Source: Pratylenchus scribneri (taxonomy: Eukaryota > Nematoda > Chromadorea > Rhabditida > Pratylenchidae). From it: a stretch of 64,000 nt of DNA. The translations under genes were made by a program, and so were the position numbers. Under the pieces are notes generated by a model, which made no database searches, had not been told where the DNA came from, and saw only the letters and a program-made list of their open reading frames with translations. Position 1 is the stretch's first letter; each line of letters opens with the position of its first letter. The stretch is taken from the NCBI GenBank assembly GCA_030063045.1, contig JAQSEB010000131.1, forward strand, positions 558,001 to 622,000. The letters run 5' to 3'. Shown piece by piece: positions 14,301 to 26,806 of this stretch.

Positions 14301-16393
14301 TCAATTTGGAAATTTTTAAGATTTAGATTAAATTAATTAGTTGTTATAAATAAATATTTTCGATAAATGATTCTTCCCATTATCGGAAATAACAATTTTA
14401 CGGAATTTAATATTTTGCTACCTCATCATTAGTAAATATATCGCTACCATTTTAGCAGTTTGATTTAACAGATAATTGCTCTTTGTATCAAACAATTAGA
14501 AAAACATAGAAAATGCCAATCATATTTACTGAGATGAAATTTTAGTAAAAAAAAATAATTTCTTTTTAAACTTTATTAAACTATTTTTATCTTTTTCAAC
14601 CATTCAATTTTTTGTATTTTTCTTCTAAATTATTTTGTTATTTTTAATGATGAATTATTTTTAAAAATTAATTCCATGTCATTTTGATATAATAATTTTA
14701 TTAATCTCTCAATTAAAATGTAATATTTTCGGCAAATATAAATTATTTATATAAATAAATGAAATTTTTTTATAAATTTGTGCAAATGTATTTTTTTCTT
14801 TCAAATTTCGGCTTTAATTTTTACATCTATTCGATTTCCATCAAGTCGAAATTAATTTAGATCTTAATTTTATATTTTAATTATTCACATTCATTTATTT
14901 CTTTTAGAATATTTTTAGTTGAGTTGAATATTTTAAAATTTTTTATTTTGTTAATTTTAAATTTTTATTAATTCTATTTCAATATTTATAAAATAATAAT
15001 TAATATTTTATTTTTAATCTTATTTTTTTCTATATCTATTTTATATTTTCCATATATTTAATAGGTATAATTTTTTTAAATTTTTTTAATTAGATTTTAA
15101 TTGATGAGCGTTTATATCTATAGTAATAATGGCAGTGGCTAAAATTTTTATTTTTTATAATTTTTTTAGGAAATATTTTTTGAAAAAAATGTTATTTTTT
15201 ATCAAAGTATTAATTAAAAAAAGGATGAATCTTTTTTTTCTTTTCATTTTTAAAATTTAATTGATGAGAAATTCATTCAGAATTTAATTATTATAAAAAA
15301 TATATTTTTACTTTAATATCCTTCCACGTACAATCATTAAAATATGGACAATAATCTGTAGAGGAATCATCGATCACTTTCTTTTCGTATATTTTGGACG
15401 GCATTCATTACCAAGTGAATATAAATATATCGTTTTCGGCAACATAATAGCCATTTATTTTGGTATTATTTTTTGTAGGGATTTTAGGTGGTGAGGTTAT
15501 TGATTTAATAATTTTTATTTTATTATTTCTTTATTTTATCTTTAAATACGGTAGAACTCAACCGATAGTTGAAATCGTCCTTCATATTCTTTAAAAAAAG
15601 TATTTACTCATTTTTGATTTCCTCATTTACGTTCTTTACAAAATGGCTATTTCAAATAACGAATCAAATAATCGAATTTTTTAAAATCATATTTATATGC
15701 CTTATTAAAATTATTATTTTACTTATAGAATTTTTACCATATTTTATTATTTGAAAAAATGAAAGATAAATTGATATTTTTTAAAATATGGTTTTTAAGA
15801 ATTGACCATCAATCAGTAAGGTACTATGAAAAAATAATTTCCATTTATATCAAATATTTGCAAAAAAAATTTTTTTGCAATTATTATTTTTAAATTTTCG
15901 ATTTACTGTTTTATATAAACTAGTATTGATAAAATAAATAAGTTTGCATTTATTTTTATTCAATTTTTTTTAAAATTTAAAAGATAAAATTTTTAATTCA
16001 TGAAGAGTAATTAAAGAAATAGAAAAACCAATTAACGGAAAATTTATAATTTTTTTTAAATTTATCATAATGTTGAATCATGCATATTTACCTAATTTAG
16101 TACATTCTTCCTATTCAAAATTTTATTTGAATTCAAAACATTCTACTTTGAATATTATTATGGATAAAAATTTTATTTTTCGAAGAAAATTCTTATATCA
16201 TAGATTGATATTTTATTTTTAAAATGATAAATTATAAAATATTTTTAATATTTTATTATGAGAATTTTATAATATTCGGAATTTTTTATTTGTAATTCAT
16301 GATTTAAATTTTTTATCAATGTTTGTATATTGAAGGTATATGTATATATAGTTATAGATATTCTTCATTTATCTTATTAATAATAAAAGAAAA

Positions 16394-16397
<4 letters not shown>

Positions 16398-16425
<28 letters not shown>

Positions 16426-16427
16426 TT
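16398..16427. repeat. (TA)n microsatellite
   Basis: An uninterrupted alternating TA run of about 28 bp lies in the AT-rich region. No other structure is seen around it. Confidence 0.8.
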
Positions 16428-19063
16428 AAAAAATATATTTATATAATTCATTTTTTTAAATTTTTTATCAATTTATATATATATTTAAAAATAGAAATTA
16501 AAATTGGATCAATAAATTTTCTTTTAATATTTTACTCTTCATTATTTATAATCTTCTAAAAATATTTGAACATTAGATTGTATATTTTAAATTACCTAAT
16601 TTTATAAACCATAGGCATTGGCAAAATTCATCGTTTTCCTTAGGTTGAAGCCACATATTACAATATGCCATGCCATTGGGAATGCTATATGATAAAGGCT
16701 TACAAAAATCTTATTTCAATTTTCTTCCGATTGAAATACAGATTAAAATAATTTTGTAAAAATTAAAATCATTTTTTATAATTTTATAGTAATATTTAAT
16801 TCATTATTATGAAAATTTCATCTCCAAAAAAAATTTTTTCCCCTAAATTGAAATGATTTAATTCATTTGAAAAAAAATTATTATTTAATTAACATTTTAA
16901 ATTGTTTTTATTCTCTAAATTAATTGATTCGAAAATACTTTAATAAAATTATGTAAGTCAAAATTACAAATTTTTATTTTACCATTTAATAAAATATTTG
17001 TAAATAATAAAATTTAATTAGTTTTCTATAAATTCAATGGAATAATTTAATAATTTATTTTATTTAAATTAAACAAAATTTGTTGGCAAGATGATCGATA
17101 GTTTTGATCTTCTCTAGGCCTAGCAAACAGCAAGATTCTCATTATTTCGCACTAAAATTAAAATTAAATTTTTTATTTTATATATATAAATAATAAACAA
17201 AATTAAATCATAAGAGATAATATTATTAAATATATTTTAATAAACATTATTTTAAATTTTTATTGATTATTAATATAATTTTGAAAATATATCTAAGATA
17301 AAAAGCTCTCATATATTGAATTTTAATAATTATATATTATTATTATTAATAATGAAATAATTTCTTAAATAATGTAATAAATTTTTAAATTTATTTATAT
17401 TGATATAATACAATTTAAAATATTAATGATAGAAAATAATATTATATTATAATTTACTTTTTTACAAAATAATAATTTAACAATAAATAACAAATTTATC
17501 ATATATTTTACATTACTTATTTATTATTAATTTTATTTCTTTTATGCTTATATATAAATAAATTTACAAGAAATTTTTGTTGATAGATAATATCGTCAAT
17601 TCATTTTTGAATATTTAATTAAATTTGTTTTTTTGTCAAATTAAATTTTTTATAATTTTGAATTAAAAAATACTTTCTTTATTAAAAAATTAAAAGTGCC
17701 ATCCAATAATTGTCGGCATAAAGGGAGAGATGATGGTAATATGCCGTTGCTATTGAGTCATAAGAAAATTTCTTTTGATATTCAATATAATTTATTAATT
17801 CAAAATAATATCATTTTGTGTGAAATTTTATATTTTTGATTAAAAAATTTTTTAGTTGTAAAAGATCATTAGAATCTATTACTTATAAAAGAATTTTTTT
17901 TATTTTTATTAAATTAGCGAATTATTTAATAAATTGTATGAGATTTTATAATTTATTTAAAAGAAATTAAAAATTCAATTAATAAAAAATTCAAGATTTC
18001 TAATCTTTTCTTCTTTTTCCTAAACATCACATTTATTTTAATTTTTATTTTATCTTTTCGCGCTGGAGATTAATTAGGCCATGCGTTGAATTTTAAACAG
18101 AGCTTGTCATAGTTGGTTTTTTATATTTATTTTGATATATTAACATTATAACAATTTTTATTATCACTTTATTATTTTTTTTAATTTTTTTAATTTTCTT
18201 TTTTTATTCATTTTATTATATAATTTAATTTAATTTTTTACCATAATATTTTACATAAAATCAAATTAATATTAATCTTAGAAAAATATTTAACTAATTT
18301 TTCGTTAATTTTACTTCCTTTGGAAACTATTTTCTTTTTTTTCTATGCTTTTCTTCATGTAATTTTTATTTTAATAATCATATTCATCTTACGGACTATG
18401 ACGTGGAGATGAATGTATTGAACATAGTAGAGTGTTCTGCTGTTATTTATAAATTGATTCTTTATTTTCATTTAAAATTCGTCCACAACTTTTGTTGTGA
18501 TTGGGTTTCCATCTTCCAGATCAGCAAGATATGGTTTAAAATGTAAATAATATATTTAAGTTTATTTTGAATTATTTTTTCCTATATATTTTATCATTAT
18601 GTGTATTGTTTTTGCCGTGGAAAAAATTATATTAAATATAATAAACTAAAATTTTTATTTTATATTTAAATATTAATAAAAAAATATTAATTCTGAAATT
18701 ATAAAAATATTATTTTTATTCTTTTTAAAAAATATATTTTTTTTTCATACTTTTTAATTAAAATATCCATTTTTAAAACCAAATCTCTCTTCCTCCATTA
18801 CATTATCATTTTTTATATTTATATATTAAAAAAATTTAGCTCCATTTAACTTCTTTATTATTGTTCACAATCTCAAGCATGAAGCTCTATCAAATATTAT
18901 ATAAATAATTTTTTTTTCGGCTCCACGGTAATGGGCATTGAAATGGGGGATCGAAAACTCAATTTCAATGGTAAAGGGTCTATTCATATTTTATGATATA
19001 ATGAAATATATATATTCGATTTTTAGAATTGTATCCGGTACTAAAATTAATCCAGTCAATTTT

Positions 19064-19191
19064 GCTGAGATTCTTCATATTTTTTTAAATAACTAGATTT
19101 GACTCGGCTTTTTTTAAATAATTAAAACTTACTTAATTTCTCCTGCAACCAAACCAATTATAATAATAAAGCATGTAGAGAACAAAATCAT
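19064..19191 (-). other. Candidate 5' exon of a hidden spliced gene (signal-peptide-like)
   Basis: On the minus strand an ATG at 19,191 opens 19 codons rich in Ile, Leu, Val and Phe ending near Ala-Gly-Glu, like a secretion signal. A perfect GTAAGT donor follows at 19,132. A CAG acceptor with first exon base 19,064 would keep the frame open into the next island (intron 19,065-19,132, 68 bp). Nothing downstream could be joined with certainty, so this is only a candidate. It matters because it suggests the AT-rich region is not empty. A chance match is quite possible. Confidence 0.25.
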
Positions 19192-22100
19192 ATTGAGGAA
19201 AAATAAATTCATTTTATTTTATTTTTAATATATAATTTTATTGATGATTTTTTGATTGATCACAAATTATTTTTATCTGCTATAATGATTTTTTGGCCGT
19301 TTTTTTAAATTTTTTATTATATAAAAAAATTGGTAAAGTTTTATTATTAAAAACTTAATAGAATAAAGGTCCAAAGGCCTTTAATAATGGTTTTAATACA
19401 ATTAAACCTATTATTAAATGGTGATGGCGCTTTCCTTGTTCTAACCCATGGAAATGGAAAGAGTGAATTCTTTTCATTTTTAATTAGTTAACTTGCTTTA
19501 ATTTTAAGTTTTATAAATCATGAAAATTTTTAGAAAATTATTTAAGTTATTATATGATAACTTATAATTTTAATTTATTTTAGATAATTTTGTATGAAAG
19601 AAATTTGGCCTTTAATAATTACTTCATTAAATAAATTATATTGATTTAATTATTTTAATAATTTTAATATTTGATCTAAATTTCTATTCACAATGAAAAG
19701 TAATTAATAATATATTTTTTACATCCAATTTTATTTTTATATAAATGCATATTTGATTATTACAATTTGTTGATCTTATGCAATCATTCAATTTTTTTAT
19801 GCGTGCAATAATTTAATTTCATTAAACTTGTTATTTGTCATTAAAACAAATAAGAATTCCTGCATTGGTGGTCCCTACCGGGTCGGGGGAATTTCCGAAG
19901 GGCCATGGCCGGGTAATATGTTTAACCTCTAATTCAACAAATTCAATACACAACTATTTAAATTATTTTTATTGGGGAAAAGCCGCAGGATTGGAATAAT
20001 TGCGATTATCCTGAGGGTATAATAAAAAGAGGTAGGGATGTTTTAAATTTCCCAACAATTTTATATTTTATCATCTAATGAAATTATCATTAAGATTTTG
20101 ATTTAATATATATATAAAAAAAAGTTCAAATTTTTAAATTTTTTTAAATTTAATACGATAATAATTTTTGTTTTTAAGTTTCTTTTTCTTAAAAAAATAA
20201 ATATCGCAGGCATAAATGTTTGGAATTGTAATTATAATTATTTTCATATTTCATTTACTCTTTATATGTAATTTAATTACAAATTAAATATATGGTTCTT
20301 TGATTCGTTGATTCGAATTGAGTGGAATCAATAAAAAATTTTATTTTATTAAAATTTAAATTTCTTCGCAAGAATTTTATTAGAGTTTTTAAATATTTAA
20401 TATAAATAATTTTTTCTAAATAGGACAGATTGGATTAAAAAGTCTATTTTACTAATTATAGAATAAAAAAGAATTAAATTTTATACATAATATTAAAGTC
20501 AATATTATTTCTAAATAGTTTTTAAAAATTATTTGTTTACCATTATTCAATAGATATTTAATTTATTATTATTTTATATTTTTATTATTATTCGTTTTAA
20601 TTCTAGATAATGTTGATGTTTAATGATTTTCTATTACGCTTATTATACTATAACTCATGGTTAAATTGAGATCTGGAAATAGCTCTTTTGCAGTATATCT
20701 AGCAAGCAATATTTTTTAAAAATTTTTATTCAATTTTTTTAAAATTAACTGTAGAATTGATTTAAAAAAAAACGAGATAAAAAAAAATTTTATTGGAATT
20801 TTAAAATTAATCATTTTAATTTTCTTAAATTTTCCATTTTTTAAAATTAATTTTTTTTATTAAAAATTTTGGATTTCAAAATACTTTGTTTGTCTTAAGA
20901 ATTATTTATTTTCCTTTATAAAACAATTTATATATTTTCTAAAATATTTGAAAATTATTTAATTTTAAAGACTTTTACTAATTCTTAAAAAATCACAAAA
21001 TTTTTTCGGTAACTTATAAAAATTTGTTAAATAATTTAAAAAGGTTTTATATTTTCATTAATTATTTTATTAATAATTCCATGGATTTTATTATAATTTC
21101 AATTTTGGATGGATTGTATTTTTGCTTCATTGTATGTTTATAAATTTTATCTAGATTGCTAAAAAAATTTGTATAATCATTAATTAATTTATTTTATTTG
21201 AAATAATTAATTTCCACATTATTTTTGATATATTTTTTATTTATATTTAAAATTAAAAAAGCTTAATATAATTATTTTAATGAAAATTTCATATAATTTT
21301 AAGACAAATTTTATATAAATTACTGAATGTATTTTTCTGAATTGAATCGACTTTTTTAATCTTCTTTTTTGATTATTTTTTATAAGCTGAAAAAAATTTT
21401 TTAAAAAATCTATATTGACCTAACAATTTTATTTTAAATTATTAGTAAAAAATTCCAAAAATATAATATATTTTTATTTTTAAAATAATTTATTTTTTTA
21501 TTTTTTTATTTATATTTATTCTTTTAAATTTTTTTTATTAAAACTAAATTTATAAAAAAAAGAAGACATGATGATAGCTGATGGAATTGACATTTTACAA
21601 ATTTTTGTATTAAGGTCAATTATAAATTATAATTTAAAAAATAAAATTGATATCCATAATTTAAATTAATATTATAATTATTTTTTGAAATATTTTTGAT
21701 TTTAATAAAAATCCAACATGATTCATTTGTTATTTAGTTGATAAAATTTTATTTACATAAAAATCTTTAGCAATCAACTAATTAATTAAAGGATAAAACT
21801 TTTTATTATAAATTTTAAAGCAGAATTAATATTTATTTGATATTATTTTATTATACAACTTCTTCTAACTTCTCTTAACAAAATTATATTTTAAAATTAA
21901 TTTTTAATAGGAAATTAACTTTTAAATATTTATAAAAGATTTGTTAATAAATTTATTTCAGATTAAAATTTTTACTAAAAATTCTTCGATAATTTTTATA
22001 TTATTATAAATTTACCACATATATATAATCGAAGAATTTTTATTTTATTAGTTTCTATCCTTTTTTATTAATTCTTAAGATGAATTAATAATGATAATTT

Positions 22101-23318
22101 TATTATTTTTTCAATCTATTATGGATAAAATTCTCTTGAAAATTTGAGAGAATTCTTTTATTTAAAATATTAGATTTAATGATCTTATTAAAATAATATT
22201 AGAAATATTTAGTTTAAATGTTTTTCTTCGATTACAAATAAAGATTATATCTCTTTGCTCAATAATAAAATGTTTATAATTCAAATTTTTCTATACGCTC
22301 ATCTAGAGAACTATAATTTTTTTAAATTATGTTTTTTTGGTAATTATTTTAAATTTTATTTTTCAAAGTAGTAATGATTTATAATTATAATATTGTGTGT
22401 GACATTTAGAGAATCAAGTTATTTTTATTTTAGATTTTGGTTGATTTAAAACTTTAATTGAATCAATATTAATTTTCTCATTATGAAAAAATAACCATAT
22501 TTTTTTCATTTGCTAAAAAATTTATAATAAAAATTTCAATTAAAATATTTATAATTATTAAATGTTGATTTTATAAACAAAGAATTTTTTATTATTTTTT
22601 ATTTGCATTGCAATTAAGGAATTCTCACATTTATATTAGTTTCATAGCTCCATATTTACAATAATATATTTAATTTATATCTAAATAGATTTATTTCAAA
22701 TTGTTTTTTCTTTATTTAATTCTATATTTTTTATATTTTACAAAAAAAATTTTTCTTCGGAATTGTGCCTTCTTCTGATGATATCGAAAAATCCACGACC
22801 TACTCCTTCATAGTTTTCTCTTTGGTTTCATTAATTTTTATTTTCACCCATATAAATAAAAATAAATTTTAAATTAAATAACATTTTTGATTCTTACACT
22901 ATTTCTATCGTCAAATTTTAAATATTTAAATTATTATTAATTCATTAAAGTTTTTTCACGAAATTTTATATCAAGATTTAATTACAAAATCAGAAATTGC
23001 GTCATGAAAAAAAGATTTAATTTAGAGATCAAAATAATATTATTTTGTATAGCTAATATTTTTCTTACAAAGCAGCCTTCATAAATTCCATTAACTAATT
23101 TTTCTAATTAATTATTTCCTAATTTAAAATGGATTAGAAATGAAAATTATATGATTAATATAATTATTATTTTACATAATATTTACAGATTGAATATTTT
23201 ATTGCTTTATCGGCATTAAAATCATCGAAAGGGTGTATGTGGAAATGAAATAAAATTTTAATTTTAACAATTAATTTAATGCACGAATAAGGTTTCATAA
23301 GATAAAATAAATTTAATT

Positions 23319-23501
23319 ATGCAAGAGGCCATAATGAGTTTAGGTGGTAATGTATTATTTGTCCTTGAGAATATGTGGATGCAAGAGGCCATAATGAGTT
23401 TAGGTGGTAATGTATTTTTTGTCCTTGAGAATATGTGGATGCAAGAGGCCATAATGAGTTAAGGTGGTAATGTATTTTTTGTCCTTGAGAATATGTGGAT
23501 G
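23319..23501. repeat. 60-bp satellite, first block (about 3 copies)
   Basis: This is the left edge of the satellite. The unit starts GATGCAAGAGGCCATAATGA and ends ...CCTTGAGAATATGTG, 60 bp in all. The first copy begins inside AT-rich sequence, and the last is cut by an LTR element at 23,502. Confidence 0.95.
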
Positions 23502-25156
23502 TGTAATAAATGAAGAAGGACCATTCGACTTAATTTAAATATTTGTTATCATTTTATTTATATTTTGGATCCAATGTCAGTCCCAAAATCCCAAGTTAAT
23601 AATTTCCCCAGTTCATTCATACTTATTCATATACTTATTCATACATTTGATAAATTAAATAAATAAAACTTATTCTATTTTATTATTGAATAAATCTTTG
23701 TTTGGGTTTGGGTCCCAGCCCTTCCAAATACTGCGCACGTTTCTATTTGGTAGCACCGACTCAAGATCGCCCTCAACTTGGCTGTTTTCTTCAATAGAGT
23801 TAAGCTCTATCAACACCAAAAAATTTGTTTGTCATGATCGTTCCCCGAGACAACAAAGGAAAGTTTGTTAGCAGCACATATAATCCGGAAGTGGAGAACG
23901 GCAAAAATGATAATTCCAACGCCGAACAAAACAATCCGGATGAAATTGCAGCAGCAAATAAAATTCCTAAATGTGCTTTCGGAAAAGGAAATGCGAATAA
24001 TTTGTTTGATGAGATGAGAACTTTGCTTGCGAGGATTGAACAGAAGCAAATTGATCAGGCGAAATTGTGGCAGGAACAAGCCAAGGTTTTTGAAAAAAAG
24101 CAGGAGAAGGAGGTGAAAATGTTGAGACCAAAATTGTGTGATGAAAAAGAGAAAATTGAGAAAGCCCGTTTAGCGGGTTCGACCCATGGAACGGATGACG
24201 ATAAATTCGGAAAAGAAGACGATTGGAATGTGATTAATGGAAAGGAATGGAATCAGTTCAAGTCAAGCGTGGAGAATATTGTTCAAAGGTTGGCAAATCA
24301 ACAAAACGTAATCAATAAAAAGAACATCAAGTGCAAAAAAATTGCAAAAGAACCACCGAAAATCGACAAAAATATTCCAACTACTCGATCATTCACATCG
24401 CTACCAAAGCAGCAAGAAATTTTGTTCAGCTCTAAAATTCAAATTTTGCCAATGAACGAATTTGTGCCAGTGGAAGGCACACCATTTCTGATCGGGCGGG
24501 AAAGGATGGTCCGCGAATTCAAAAGGTTTCCAATTAAATTAATTCCAAAGATAAAAACTTCTTGGAATGGCAATGGTTCTATGCAATTGAATTGGAATTT
24601 CTTCCCTTCGGTTAAGCCGAAGCGCAATAATAAAAGAGTGGTGTGGCATCCTCCCATTTCTTTTCGAATTTTCGCCAATATTGCCAAATATGATTGTTCA
24701 ATGAATACAAAAAGAACAAAGGAATGGAATCTCGGAAAGAATGAAGATCAGAAAAATTGGAAATGTTTCGATTGGTCAAAAATCCTTGAGAATGAATTGG
24801 GACAATCGGTGCCCTTCAATCCTGTGCAACAATCAAAATTGAATCAACGGCCACCCAGTCAATCTGCAATGAATTTTCGCGTGTGGAACCGCTTTCAGAG
24901 GGCGAGGGAATGTAATAAATGAAGAAGGACCATTCGACTTAATTTAAATATTTGTTATCATTTTATTTATATTTTGGATCCAATGTCAGTCCCAAAATCC
25001 CAAGTTGATAACTTCCCCAGTTCATTCATAATTATTCATATACTTATTCATACATTTGATAAATTAAATAAATAAAGCTTATTCTCTTTTATTATTGAAT
25101 AAATCTTTGTTTGGGTTTAGGTCCCAGCCCTTCCAAATACTGCGCACGTTTCTATT
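23502..25156 (+). mobile_element. Gag-only LTR retroelement, copy 1 (older)
   Basis: Two 246-bp LTRs (23,502-23,747 and 24,911-25,156) begin TGTAATAAATG and flank one gag-like frame. A primer-binding-site-like TGGTAGCACCGACTC starts immediately after the 5' LTR at 23,748. A purine-rich tract (AGAGGGCGAGGGAA) touches the 3' LTR. The satellite word GATG is duplicated at 23,498-23,501 and 25,157-25,160, giving a 4-bp target-site duplication. The two LTRs differ at about six positions, so this insertion is older than copies 2-4. No reverse transcriptase, integrase or protease frame is present, so it must have moved with enzymes made elsewhere. Confidence 0.85.
23834..24922 (+). CDS. Gag-like protein of LTR element, copy 1
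   Basis: The frame starts at the first ATG after the primer-binding site and gives 362 residues rich in Lys, Asn and Glu. Residues about 55-110 are a charged helix-forming stretch likely to be a coiled coil, followed by a conserved run of Trp-Asn-Phe-Phe-Pro near residue 255. No CCHC zinc knuckle is visible. Its place between primer-binding site and purine tract is why it is called gag-like; no similarity to a named gag family is claimed. Compared with copies 2-4 it lacks a ~30-residue internal duplication and its last residues are in another frame, running 11 bp into the 3' LTR before stopping. It may be a decayed relative. Confidence 0.55.
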   Translation: MIVPRDNKGKFVSSTYNPEVENGKNDNSNAEQNNPDEIAAANKIPKCAFGKGNANNLFDEMRTLLARIEQKQIDQAKLWQEQAKVFEKKQEKEVKMLRPKLCDEKEKIEKARLAGSTHGTDDDKFGKEDDWNVINGKEWNQFKSSVENIVQRLANQQNVINKKNIKCKKIAKEPPKIDKNIPTTRSFTSLPKQQEILFSSKIQILPMNEFVPVEGTPFLIGRERMVREFKRFPIKLIPKIKTSWNGNGSMQLNWNFFPSVKPKRNNKRVVWHPPISFRIFANIAKYDCSMNTKRTKEWNLGKNEDQKNWKCFDWSKILENELGQSVPFNPVQQSKLNQRPPSQSAMNFRVWNRFQRARECNK

Positions 25157-25310
25157 GATGCAAGAGGCCATAATGAGTTTAGGTGGTAATGTATTTTTTG
25201 TCCTTGAAAATATGTGGATGCAAGAGGCCATAATGAGTTTAGGTTGTAATGTATTTTTTGTCCTTGAGAATATGTGGATGCAAGAGGCTATAATGAGTTT
25301 AGGTGGTAAT
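25157..25310. repeat. 60-bp satellite between LTR copy 1 and the hAT element
   Basis: About 2.5 satellite units resume in register after the LTR element. They stop at the hAT target site GTGGTAAT (25,303-25,310). Confidence 0.95.
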
Positions 25311-26806
25311 CAGGGTTGCCTCTGGTTACCGGAAACCTGAAACCCGAGTTTTTTGGCGACCCGAAACCCGTGACCCGACCCGAAGAATTTTCGATCGACC
25401 CGATCCGAAACCCGAAATTTTTGTCATTTTTAAATTAAAAATTTTAAATTTTTTTACGAATGGATTTTCCTTATATTTGTTATTTGTTTTAAATAAAATC
25501 GACCATTTTTCTTTATTTCTATTTATTAATCATTTTATTTGTCAGAATAAATCATATTAAACTTATACTTGAATAATAATAAATTATTTTGCAATTTATA
25601 TCAGATAAGTATAGCAAAAATGGCGGAAGAAGATTCGATTTGGCATTATTTTATTGAATTGACCAACAATTTTTTCTAATATAAAAGTTGCGAATGGAAC
25701 CAACAACGAGAAAAAAATAAATCAACAGGAAATATGATCGACATTTAAAAAATAATCATAAGGAATTTTATGCTCAATATGAAAAAGCAAAAGAAAAAAA
25801 GAAACAATTGGCAGAAAAAGCTCTCTCGACAATGCCAAAAATAACAAATTTTACAACTTCAATTGGTCCAACCAATTCAGAATCAACTTCAACTTGTTCA
25901 GAAAATTTAATTTGAAATTTTGGTCTCATTTTTCAGGTTTGATTAATCCAGGAGTAAAACGAAGCCGTGTTGATTCGGGCAGCCAGCCCACAATTGTTGA
26001 AAGTTGGAGTATGTTTAATTAATTTTTTCTTTCAATTTTATTATTATTAAAGCACAATGGAGGGAAGGCGGTTCAAAAGCAAAATCGTGAGCAGCGAACT
26101 CCATCAATTTCACATCAAACCGGAGCTTCAGCACTTTTGGAGGAATATTTGAACGTAAATTTTATTTATTAATTATTTGAATTTTTATTAAATTTTAGGA
26201 CAATTCTCATGAAGATGATTTATTTTTGTTCATTGACAAAGATGTGACGGATTTGATTAAGCAGGAAATTGATGCTTATTTATTGGAACCATTGCAAAAA
26301 TTGATTGCTTCAAATATTGGACAAAAAAGCCGAACAATGGCCAAGATTGTGCAAATTATTCAGGTTATTATTATTATAAAATGAAATATTTTTTAACATT
26401 AAGACAATTTAATTATGCGCCTGTTGGTTCGCAGGAATCTGAACGAGTTTTTTCGATAGCCGGTGCAATTATTACTGATTTGCGAAATTGCTTAAGTGCA
26501 GAAAATTTGGAAAAGTTACTTTTCATCTATGAAAATCTCCCATTAATAAATTTTGAATATTAACTATTTATTTAATCTCACATAAAATTCAATATTTAAA
26601 TTATATTTTTCTGCCATTTAATTCCATTTTCTTCTTTAAATTTGGATAAAAAATTTTTCTATGTGAATTAATTTTTTTTGAAATTGACCCGAAACCTGAA
26701 ACCCGAGGTTTTTGGCGACCCGAAACCCGTGACCCGACCCGAAAAATTTTCGATCCACTCGAACCGAAACCCGACCCGAACTTTTCGGCGACCCGAGGCA
26801 ACCCTG
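25311..26806 (+). mobile_element. Internally deleted hAT transposon
   Basis: The element begins CAGGGTTGCCTC and ends GAGGCAACCCTG, a perfect 12-bp inverted repeat of the hAT type. It is flanked by the 8-bp duplication GTGGTAAT (25,303-25,310 and 26,807-26,814), the length expected for hAT. Just inside both ends are clusters of CCCGACCCGAAACCCG-like subterminal repeats. It interrupts a satellite unit that continues exactly on the other side. At 1,496 bp it is too short for a full hAT transposase. Confidence 0.92.
25620..26563 (+). pseudogene. hAT transposase remnant (BED-like start, dimerisation-domain end)
   Basis: An ATG at 25,620 begins a short frame with DSIWHYF, typical of the start of a BED zinc finger. 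After a stop, a RHLKNNH stretch resembles the His pair at the end of that finger, but the expected Cys pair is missing. Two intron-like breaks follow, one with donor GTAAAT and acceptor TTTTAG near 26,155-26,200. The last part (26,420-26,563) contains SERVFSIAG and LRNCLSAENLEKLL, the classic hAT C-terminal dimerisation motif. The central RNase H-like catalytic core is absent. Stops and the missing core make this a non-functional or non-autonomous remnant. Confidence 0.85.

Larger units (their letters stand above)
1..23318. other. Extremely AT-rich region with scattered GC-richer islands
   Basis: This stretch is dominated by A/T runs and has no long open frame; the longest, 61 codons near 15,569-15,754, is low-complexity and hydrophobic. 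GC-richer islands of 50-200 bp stand out near 2,460-2,570, 6,290-6,390, 10,080-10,170, 15,320-15,490, 16,610-16,710, 17,080-17,150, 17,700-17,760, 18,390-18,540, 18,915-18,990, 19,030-19,190, 19,370-19,460, 19,855-20,040, 20,625-20,710 and 22,755-22,840. Several islands stay open for 20-40 codons on the minus strand and some have GTAAG-type donors or TTTTNAG acceptors at their edges. They could be short exons in AT-rich introns, decayed genes or ncRNA genes. Strand and gene structure could not be fixed because some islands are open in more than one frame. Confidence 0.6.

Noticed and set aside
15569..15754. 61-codon frame in the AT-rich region
   Set aside because: It is a low-complexity Phe/Ile/Lys run expected from A/T-rich sequence, with no promoter or splice support.
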